A DNA stretch of 64,000 bases from NCBI GenBank assembly GCA_016647705.1, contig CM028334.1, forward strand, positions 12,309,546-12,373,545, given 5' to 3'. Below, piece after piece: positions 55,530 to 64,000 of the stretch. Source of the stretch: Eucommia ulmoides (Eukaryota; Streptophyta; Magnoliopsida; Garryales; Eucommiaceae). Position 1 is the stretch's first letter, and every line of letters starts with the position of its first letter. A program made the translations under genes and the position numbers. The notes beneath the pieces were generated by a model. It did no database searches. It saw only the letters and a list, made by a program, of their open reading frames with translations, and was not told where the DNA came from.

Positions 55530-56255
55530 TTTATTAAAAAATTTGGGGCCAGAGCCAAAGTTGAACCAACGCAACGAGAACAACGTGCTTTTTAGAAGGA
55601 GATCATATAGTGGATGACGAAGACCAACATGATCGAAGTCCAAAAGTTTAAATTTCTGCAATGAATAACGAGATGGCACATCATCACATACTCCAAGGTA
55701 TTGGAGAATTGACTTATAGATCAAAATCTTGTACTTAATATAATCGTCCTCGTCATCATCATAAGTAAAATTATTCACAAAATGTTCTTTACACAATGCA
55801 ATCAATGGTCAATTTCGGGAGTAATGGAGCGATTATTTAAACAACACGTAGATTTTCCCCAACATGTCCTTCTATTCTCAAATCATCAAGCCAAGGACAG
55901 CTTTGAAAAACCTTACCCAATGAATCATCGTCGGGGAACCTTATCTTGTATAGATCAAGTGATTTAAAAGTAGGTAGACAATACAAATTAGGAACATACA
56001 GATGAAAACCACTACCTAGTTTTAGTACAACTAGATTTCAACAATTAATGCGGTTAGGGGAAATAAAACCTGACTCTTTCAAATAAACGAAAAGATTGAA
56101 TTCCTTAACATTACGTGACGCAATAGCAGCAACCCAGGAATCTTTCAAATAAACGAGAAGAGTGAATTCCTTGACATTACGTGACGCAATAGCAGCAATC
56201 CAGGAATTAACATGTGAAATGTCGACGATCACACTGCAGCTGAGGTGGGCCCTTC
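55530..56255 (-). pseudogene. F-box/FBD/LRR protein pseudogene
   Basis: The minus strand reads LSCSVIVDISHVNSWIAAIA at about 56250, then the LRR phrases LVVLKLGSGFHLYVPNLYCL and SLGKVFQSCPWLDDLRIEG (56020-55860), and a later acidic block with DDDEDDYIKYKIL and LQKFKLLDFDHV (55750-55620). This is the order of FBD-associated F-box proteins. The N-terminal F-box is missing. A 66-bp in-frame direct repeat (56074-56206) duplicates 22 residues, SWIAAIASRNVKEF and following. Several stops and frameshifts are present. Confidence 0.75.
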
Positions 56256-56768
56256 CACGGGTCCAATCCGACGTCACAGATCGTCTCCATTTCGAGGTGG
56301 ACCCTTCCACCGTTACACCCTCGGATTCCTCCATCTCATACGGCCCAAATTTCTACCAATCAATCAAGAAAAATATAGATGACCAAATTGAGGAAGAGCC
56401 TTGGCCACCACAGTAGTTTCCGATAGAGAGCGCATTGTTGCTGAAGATGAAGAATGATTTAGAAGGAGAAGGACGATGAGAAGAACAAGATGGACGACGC
56501 GAAGACGGGGTTTTGGTTATGCAATTTATGAAATCCTCCCTTGGGTGGATTTGAGAAATGACACATATTTTAAAGTCATTTGTAAATCCCCCCCTTTTTT
56601 TTTACCCTTCTTTAAAGATAAAAGAATTTGACAAATTCCTTTTATAAATACCCAAACAAAGTATTTCTTAAAAAAAGATTTTGAAATCCCTTACCCAAAT
56701 GAAATCCCTCTCCAAATCTCTTACCCAAACATAACCTTATTTTTCCTTAAAATTTTATTATCTTCCTC
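56256..56768. other. flank of the F-box pseudogene, no gene
   Basis: It has 'cccttacccaaatg'-type phrases repeated at 56690-56740. No product can be supported. Confidence 0.4.
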
Positions 56769-56955
56769 TTTTTTTTTTTTTTTGGGGGGGGGGGGGGGTC
56801 ATTTTATGTCAAATATTGCTCATGTGAAAGTCTAGAAGGAGATGTAATTGCAAAAAATAATGATATTTGAACATTGGTTTACTTTCAATAAAGATCGCAA
56901 TGCTCATTTTGTTAATTTTGTAATTTTTTTTTTTTGGGGGGTGGGGGGAGGGGGG
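56769..56955. repeat. two poly(T)-poly(G) tracts
   Basis: T15 followed by G15 lies at 56769-56798. A second T-run leads into GGGGGGTGGGGGGAGGGGGG at 56936-56955. Confidence 0.9.
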
Positions 56956-58653
56956 TTTAAATCTTCTAAAATTTGTGTTTTTTGGATTTAATATAAAGGA
57001 ATTAATATAAATTAAATTACTTTTTTTCTAGGTGGTGACAATGGTTTCATACAAAGCTATTAAGGAGTAGAGATTTATCTAAAAAAATTGGTGTATAGGT
57101 AATATTTAATGCTTTTGTTCATTTTGTTTGAACAATTTTATTTGACGGAGATGGGACGTAGATTGTATCTATAAAATTAAGACCCCATTTGTAAAAATCA
57201 AAATCAAAATAATGCTATGGTCTTCTCCAAATATGCTTTTGAATGATTAGTTAGAATTTAAAAGTTTTGCATGAGTTACTATTACGATTCATATAACCTT
57301 TTATTTTACTATTACGATTCATATAACCTTTCATTCTTGGAAGCTGAAAATATAGAGTTATTGTAATAATTCTTACATCTTATTATGTGTTAGATGTATG
57401 AAAATTAAAAAGAATGTGGAGGTAATATATTCATACTCTTAGACATGGTGTAAAATGCTTTCAATCGTGTTTTGTTGGACTTCGAAGTTTCTATTTAGGA
57501 GCATGGTTTATAGTATTTTTTATCAATGTTGGTCAACAGGGGAAGAAAGTAATGGTAATTTCTTTCTCAAAAAATCTTCATTAGTAGCATTTTTTTTGTT
57601 CTTTGTGACCTAGATCTCATTCTAGTCATGTTTAAGTGAGATTTGGTTTGCATTTGAGAATTTGATATTGGAGTTTAATTATTTTATTTCGTTCTTTGTC
57701 ACAAAGATAATAACTTTTTTTTTGCTTCTAATTTTTATTTCTAAATTCAAAAAATCTCTTATATTTTTCTGTTTCTAATATTTTCAAAAACAGTTTTTTG
57801 TTCGTACATTCGTTGTTCCTACATTGTGTAGTAATCATTGAATTTTTTTCATATTATTTTCCTTGTGTAATTTATCATGTCTAAATTTGTTCTTTTTGTA
57901 TTTTAAATTTTTTTTTAGTTGTTTTTGAAACATAAAAGAGAATCTGTTGGAAGTTCTATTAATAATGTTCAATTATTAGTCATTAGTCATTATTGATGTT
58001 CAAATAAAATAGGTGCAGAATGTTAGTCTCGATTATTAGTTTTTAGGGTTAATTATACTTTGCCCCCTGTGTTATTTCGACCAGCAATTTGTCTTCCTGT
58101 GATGATGGACTAAAGTACAACTGTTAAAAATTAACAGAATTGAAGGTATTTTTGTTATTTAACTTTGAAAATAAGGGTAATCTCGTCCTATTTTAAATTG
58201 TTTTTATTTTTGGTACTAGACATTTAAGGATTGAAAATCTTAATTATTTTATTTCAGTTTATCCAACTAAATAAGCAAAAGTGCCATTGATGTGGAGAGG
58301 AAGAGGATCTGACCTTTTCTTTGTTGTGGTTCTTTCTTTTGCTTTCTTTAATCTTTTTAGTCTGCAACAAGTTAAATGCAGTGTACTCATACAATAGCAT
58401 ATCCAGACAACACACTTACTGGCCTGCAACAAGTAAATGGTCTCTATCCATAAAACCGATCTGATCCTAGAAATTATTTTAGTACAATGAAACATGTTGA
58501 ATTATGTCTTGCCAAATATGTTTTTCAAATTGAAATCCGTGCTCCCTTATGTTCCAAGCAACTAATATACGTACATACATATATATATATATATATTAGG
58601 TTCTGCTTTGGGCATCGAGTATATTTATTTATAGATTTTTGGTGAATTAGTGT
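56956..58653. other. intergenic, AT-rich, no gene
   Basis: A MULE-end-like phrase is at about 58046 and a short (TA)n at about 58577. The last 100 bp would be the promoter of the LRR pseudogene. Confidence 0.6.
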
Positions 58654-61478
58654 ATGATCAAAATTGTGATAATGGCTTATGGATTCACAATGGAGAAGTT
58701 GTTCAAAAGTTTCAACTTTATCTCTGTTGGGCTCTTTCTATTGTGCTTTGAACTGGCTTATGGATTCACCTCAGCCTCAGGAAGAGGTGGAGAGGCTCAA
58801 ATTGGAAGGTCCATTGCGAGGGAGAGAAAATCTCTTCTCAACTTCAAGCAATACTTGGTGAATGATTATGGTCGGCTTTCTTCTAGGGGAAGCAAAGAAA
58901 ATAAAATGGATTGTTGCAAATGGAGGGGCGTCCAGTGCACCAATCGCACCAATCATGTAATAATGCTTGATCTCCGTGCTAGGTGGGACTCCTATTTGTC
59001 TAGGCCTATTTAACCCTTTGAGAGGAAAGATAAGTAATTCATTGCTTGAATTGCATAACCTAAATCACTTGGACCTCAGTTTAAATGATTTTGAATACAA
59101 AAAAATCTCAGAGTTCATTAGTTCTTTCACTGAATTAGCATACTTGAATCTCTCGAGCACGTTCTTCGCTGGCGAAGTTCCTCATCAGCTTGGGAGCTTC
59201 ACTAACTTGCATTCTCTCGATCTTGGATATAATAATGATATGAATTCCAAAAATCTTGAATGGGTTTCGAATCTATTTTTCTTAAGAAACTTTGACTTGA
59301 GTTATATTTCTCTTCCTTCGGCAACTGATTGGCTGCAATCAACAAATTCCCTATTGTCCTTAGTAGTATTGCTTTTGAGATCGTGTGATCAACCTCGCTT
59401 CTTTTAGTCAATTATTCTTCTTTGTATCTTTCTATCCTTGATCTATCTTACAATTATCTTACCTCAACTTCAACATACCCTTGGTTGTTTAACTTGAATT
59501 CAAGTCAACAGTTAACCTCCATTGTAACTCTTTGCAAGGTCCCATTCCTAATGTTTTTGGAAGCATGATGTCTCTCGTAGATCTCGATGTGTCTTATAAT
59601 AATCTTGAAGGTGGGATTCCAAAATCCTTTGGTAACTTAAGTCATCTACGTTCGTTAGATATTTCTAGAAACAAGTTGTTTGAACCACTACCAAAGTTCT
59701 TGAAGAAGTTGTCCGAGAATGGGAAGAACTCATGAACTCATTGGAGCTTTTGAACCTAAGTATCAATAGATTTAGTGGTTCTTTGCCAATTATTGCAATA
59801 TTTTCATCCTTGAGGTTCTTGCACCTTTCCTATAATCAATTGAATGAATCTTTCTCAGATAGTGTTGGACAACTTTCTGAACTTGAAGTTCTGGATGTCT
59901 CTTCAAATTATTTGAAAGGTGTATTCTCTGAAACCCACTTCGCAAATCTATCTACTTAAAAGAACTAAACTTATCTTCCCCCAACTTTAGCACTGAATGG
60001 ACTCCTTCATTCCAATTGGACGTTATTAGACTTGCAAGATGTGGAATGGGACCTCGTTTCCCTAATTGGCTTCGAACTCAGGATAATGTTTCTTCTATAG
60101 ATATTTCAAGTTTTGGGATTTTGGAAAGATTACCTACATGATTTTGGGATTTACTCAAAGATTATGACACTTGAACCTTTCTCACAACTTGCCTAGCGAA
60201 CATTGCCCGATTTATCAAAAGTCTTAGTTGATCATTCTGTAATTGACTTGAGTTATAATTATTTTGAGGGTGCAGTACCATTGGTCTTGCAAACCGTGCA
60301 GGTTTTGAATCTTTCTAACAATATGTTTAACGGGTCAATTCCCTTCCTGTGTACATTTAGAGAGTGATCACTTAACATCTCCGGATGTCTCAGATAACAT
60401 GTTATTAGGAGAGCTTCCAGACTGTTGGATGAAACAAAAACAGTTATTTGTTCTAAATTTGCCAGACAATAATTTCTTTGGAAAATTTTCGTACTCTATG
60501 GACTCCAACAAGTATAACTACATGGAAATCTTATTGTTACGCAACAATAATTTCACAGGAGAATTGCCTTCTACTTTAGTCATTTAAACATCCTTAGCCT
60601 CCGATGAAACAAATTATATGGAAGTATACCTTCACACATATGTCACTTAAATAAAATTAAAGTCTTGGACCTCTGGCAAAATAAATTATTGGGGAAAATA
60701 CCACATTGCTTCAACAATTTTACTTCTTTGGCTCAAAATAATATTTCAATCGAAACCATCGACTTTGAAATCAAAGCTTATAATGGTCAAGCCGATGGTT
60801 TTGTCACAAATGCATTCGTGCAATGGAAGGGGGCAAGAATCAGAATACTGAAAAACATTGGGACTACTGAAAATCATTGATCTTTCGAGCAATAAAATAG
60901 TAGAAGAGATTCCTGAAGAAATTGCAAGCCTAGTGGGATTAATCTCCTTGAACATTTTAAGAAATAAATTGATGGGAACCATCATGCAAAAGGTCAGTGA
61001 GATGGAGATATTAGAAATACAGGACTTGTCCGAGAATCATCTCTCTAGTGAGATTCTTTTAGGCCTTGCTCGTCTGCATTATCTTAGTTTATTGGATTTG
61101 TCCAACAATAACTTGTTCGGAAGAATCCCAACTACCACTCAACTACAGAGTTTTGATGTCTCTGCATATGCTGGGAACAACAATCTTTGTGGGCTTCTGC
61201 TTCCTAAGTGCCTGGGAGATAATACCACCCCAGTTCCATCCATGAATGACCAAGGAATAGACAACAAGGAAGAAGATGACGACAACCTTCTAACCCGAGA
61301 ATTTTATATGTCAATGGAAATTGGTTTCTTTGTTGGATTCTGGGCAATCTTTTGGAGTACGACTTTAAAGGATTCATGAAGACAAACCTATTCCATGTCC
61401 TTGAATGATGTGAAGGAGTGGATCTTCCTTCAAACTACACTTGTTGTGGTTAGATTGAGGAAAAAGTTTGAGAGCTAA
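58654..61478 (+). pseudogene. LRR receptor-like protein (RLP, EIX/Cf type) pseudogene
   Basis: Receptor-like proteins are plasma-membrane receptors without a kinase. The frame opens with a signal peptide ([10 protein letters not shown], then [11 protein letters not shown]), an LRR N-terminal cap with [13 protein letters not shown] and [18 protein letters not shown], then many LRRs, for example LNHLDLSLNDF, LSLLDLSNNNLFGRIP. The end has the typical juxtamembrane block LQSFDVSAYAGNNNLCGLLL, PVPSMNDQ, an acidic loop, the membrane helix SMEIGFFVGFWAIFWSTTL and a short basic tail ending at 61478. The total length is that of a full gene (about 940 codons), so decay is by frameshifts (near 59010, 59730, 60880) and stops (59407, 59957, 60585, 61377 and others), not truncation. 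Confidence 0.9.
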
Positions 61479-61517
61479 TGGTATATACTGCTTACTTTCC
61501 TATCACTCATTTTCTAT

Positions 61518-61697
61518 TTTCTTTGATTGTTTAGTTCAGAGGCTTTATGAAGATGTTATTACATTAGTTTTTTCAGACTTCGACATGAAATGTGTTTTTG
61601 TTTCTTGTTTCTTGTTTTCTTTGATTGTTCAGAGGCTTTGTGAAGATATTGACGCATTAGTTTTTTCTAACTTCGATATAAAATGGGCTTCTACTTT
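61518..61697 (+). repeat. tandem duplication of about 95 bp after the LRR pseudogene
   Basis: 'ttctttgattgtt' ... 'cagaggcttt' ... 'gaagat' ... 'cattagttttttc' ... 'acttcgana' occurs twice. It lies in the former 3' UTR. Confidence 0.75.
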
Positions 61698-61962
61698 TTG
61701 TTTTGAACACGTCTCTTTTAGTAAAGCTGCTACAAGTGTCAGGCACTGCACCGATTGCTAGAGTTCAACTATTTTAAATTCTCTATGTTAGATCTAATTT
61801 GGTTGGTTTTCTCGAGTATTTCTTCACAAGGGTACCCATATTGTCAACAGAAGTTGTTTTTAGGTACCGATTTGGGCCTTCTTGTACTTCATCACACTAT
61901 CCTAATAAAATTTCTCTTATTCACTCAAACTTACCCTATTAAGGCTATCACAGTTAAGATTA

Positions 61963-62145
61963 ATGAATAACATCAAAAGTTTAGAGAGAAAAGGGATGAC
62001 GGCTAGGGTTTTGTTATAATTGAAATCAAGAATGCAATCATACAAATAAAAAGAGGGACTTATATAAGAGTACAAAGGAAAACCTAGAAAGTAATTAAAA
62101 GACAGTTATACCCTTACTAAATACTAATAATAATAAACTCTAATA
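61963..62145 (-). repeat. 3' LTR of the Copia element (outer edge approximate)
   Basis: It starts TATTAGAG on the minus strand, right after GAGAGGGGA (62146-62154). A TATATAAG promoter-like phrase lies near 62072. The outer end at about 61963 is a guess, as no second LTR is in the window. Confidence 0.55.
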
Positions 62146-62158
62146 TCCCCTCTCAAAC

Positions 62159-64000
62159 TCACGATGTTGCTGCAAGTAGCATCGAGAGTTTGCTAACCAA
62201 CAAACGAAAACGCGAAATAGAATGCGACTTGGTGAATAAGTCTACAATTTGCATGGAGGATGATACAAAAGGCAAAGTAATTATCCCATGATGAAGATGA
62301 TGACGAGTGAGATGACAATCGATCTCAATGTGCTTGGTCCGTTTATGAAAGACTGAATTGTGAGCAATCTGAATAGCACTCTTGTTATCACAATACATGG
62401 GAGTGAGATGAGAAAGAGAAACACCCATATCTGCAAATAACCAACGCAACCAAACTATTTTAGTGGTAGTGGATGCCATCGCATGATACTCTGCTTTCGT
62501 GGAAGATTTAGAAACAACGGCTTGCTTCTTGCTCTTCCATGAAATAAGAGAATCACCCAAAAATACACAAAAACCTGTAATGGACTTGCGATCTGTGGGA
62601 TCACTAGCCCAATCAGCATCAGAATAGACATGTAGCTCCAAATACGAGGTCGGTAGAAGTAAGAGACTCTGAAAGAGGGTACCCCGAAGATACCGAAGGA
62701 TACGAAGAACAGCAGCCCAATGAACTATAGTAGGAGAAGTGACAAATTGCTGACGATATGAACAGCATGAGCAATGTCCGGGCTAGTGATAGTCAGATAG
62801 ACCAAACTGCCAACAATAGTACGATATAAGGTAGGATTTGACAAGGGGCACCATCGGAAGGTGAGTAGCGAACATTCACCTCTAGAGGAGTATCAACAGT
62901 CCTAGTATCAGTAAGACGAGCATGCTCGAGAATGTCGGCTGCATATTTGGACTGAGTGAGAAGATAGCCTTTCGGAGAAAAAGCTACTTTAATACCCAAA
63001 AAATAGCGTAAAGCCCCCATGTCCTTCATTTCAAACTGCCGAGATAATTCTGATTTCAAAATTGCAATCCCATCAACATCATCACCAATAATAATTATGT
63101 CATCCACATATAAAAATAGCAGAATACGGCCGACAGTGGTACACTTTATAAACAGAGCGGAATCATGATTACTTGGGTGAAAACCAAGCAAAGTAATTAC
63201 CATAGAGAACTTCTCAAACCAAGCTCAAGGAGCCTGTTTAAGGCCGTATAGAGCTTTCTTAAGTTTGCAAACTTCTCCAGACTTATGAGCAACACCCGGA
63301 GGAGGTGTCATGTAAACTTCTTCGTGAAGGTCGCCATTCAAGAAGGCATTTTTAACATCCATCTGAGAAATATGCCACTGACGAACAGATGTAACAGTAA
63401 TAAGAGTGCAAATAGTCATCATTTTTGCAACTGGAGCAAAAGTCTCATCATAATCCATACTATATTGCTGAGAAAATTCCTTAGCAACCAAACGAGCTTT
63501 ATACCGCTCAACTGAACCGTCAGACTTGGTTTTAATTTTGTAGACCCACTGAGAACCAATTGGCCTTTTACCCGGAGGTAAAGGTACCAAATCCCATGTA
63601 TCCGTCTTGTATAAAGCAGAGAGTTCCTCATCCATAGCCTGTTGCCAAAGAGGATCAAGTACTGCCTCTTTAAAGGATAAAGGCTCAGAGAGATAGTGAA
63701 TAGAGGCTAAAAATAAAGCAAAAGAATGTAAATAGCAAGAATAAACAAAATCTGGTATATGAGTGGACTTATGAATACGCTGAGGATAGCAAGGAAAAAG
63801 ATCCACAATCTGAGAAGATTCTTGGTAGGCCGTCGGAGGGGAGGGGATGCTAGAAGTATCAATACCTGCAGAGCTACCAGTTTCAATACCTGCAGAGCTA
63901 CCAGTGTCAACATGAGGTTCATCAGATAAAGGATCAATGGAAATGAGATCAGATTTTGTCAAGTTGTGTGTACTAGAAGGAATAGACAAAAAAGGTATAT
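62159..64000 (-). pseudogene. Copia pol: reverse transcriptase and RNase H, three lesions, open at the window edge
   Basis: The RT domain has AMDEELSALYKTDTWDLV, YKARLVAKEF, MDVKNAFLNGDLHEEVYM, KKALYGLKQAP and the active-site block [11 protein letters not shown] (about 63090), then [12 protein letters not shown]. RNase H has VYSDADWASDPTDRKSITGF, SKSSTKAEYHAMAS and YCDNKSAIQIAHN. All key acidic residues are visible. A nonsense codon follows QAP at about 63224 (expected Arg, CGA to TGA), and single-base deletions lie near 62855 and 62755. It is otherwise open, so it is younger than the other elements here. The N-terminal portion runs past 64000. Confidence 0.92.

Larger units (their letters stand above)
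61963..64000 (-). mobile_element. Ty1/Copia retrotransposon, 3' part; 5' part outside the window
   Basis: On the minus strand, the C-terminal half of Copia pol (RT and RNase H) is followed by a polypurine tract and the start of a 3' LTR. The gag, protease, integrase and 5' LTR would lie beyond 64000. Confidence 0.9.

Noticed and set aside
23863..58100. Terminal repeats of one huge MULE ('gttaattata' phrases at 23863 and 58046)
   Set aside because: Same orientation, so they cannot be an inverted pair; probably separate remnants of related elements.
1..64000. tRNA or rRNA genes, organelle insertions
   Set aside because: No cloverleaf-like or rRNA-like sequence was noticed; tRNA-like phrases found are primer sites or a SINE tail.

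Overview
The window reads as nuclear DNA of a flowering plant, most likely a eudicot with a TE-rich genome. It is AT-rich, has spliced plant-type gene remnants, plastid-targeting signals and a dense layering of plant transposons. Only one gene looks intact: a single-exon PsbQ-like thylakoid-lumen protein at 9025-9582 (minus). Nearly everything else is mobile elements, captured gene fragments and pseudogenes, many nested in one another.

Layout. 1-7830: LTR element A (minus), its outer LTR cut by the window edge. 7831-9000: old LTR debris and simple repeats. 9025-9582: the PsbQ-like gene. 9797-23712: a Mutator-like element (MULE) with long imperfect terminal inverted repeats, carrying a decayed class II DAHP synthase gene. 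Its intron holds a Helitron end and a tandem duplication hit by a solo LTR, and its right terminal repeat is split by LTR element B (15587-23690, plus, same family as A). 23713-27409: Helitron end, SINE tail, a GTTAAC-rich repeat field and a GDSL-lipase-like fragment. 27410-39490: a Ty3/Gypsy Tat-like element C with 1.1 kb LTRs, gag and an antisense ORF but no visible pol; element D (29830-34085, minus) sits inside it. 40131-45618: a MuDR-type MULE with a decayed transposase and a convergent GRF-finger-like gene. 45619-53112: a candidate gene exon, then a minisatellite broken by two PIF/Harbinger-like elements, one of which hosts a second Pack-MULE (reductase fragment) and a solo LTR. 55096-56255: LTR fragment and F-box pseudogene. 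58654-61478: receptor-like protein (LRR) pseudogene. 61963-64000: Ty1/Copia element (minus) running off the right edge.

Most unusual material. (1) Elements A and B form a family with 2.1 kb LTRs that encode a coiled-coil/CCHC protein and a second ORF resembling the 'putative plant transposon protein' domain, with no protease, integrase or RT; their LTRs carry a 51-52 bp array of paired GTCGAC palindromes. (2) The DAHP-synthase-bearing MULE, recognisable only after removing element B. (3) Element C, with gag plus an antisense Transposase_28-like ORF. (4) Element D, with a primer-binding-site region present three times. All family calls come from reading the sequence; no database search was run, and identities are estimates by eye.
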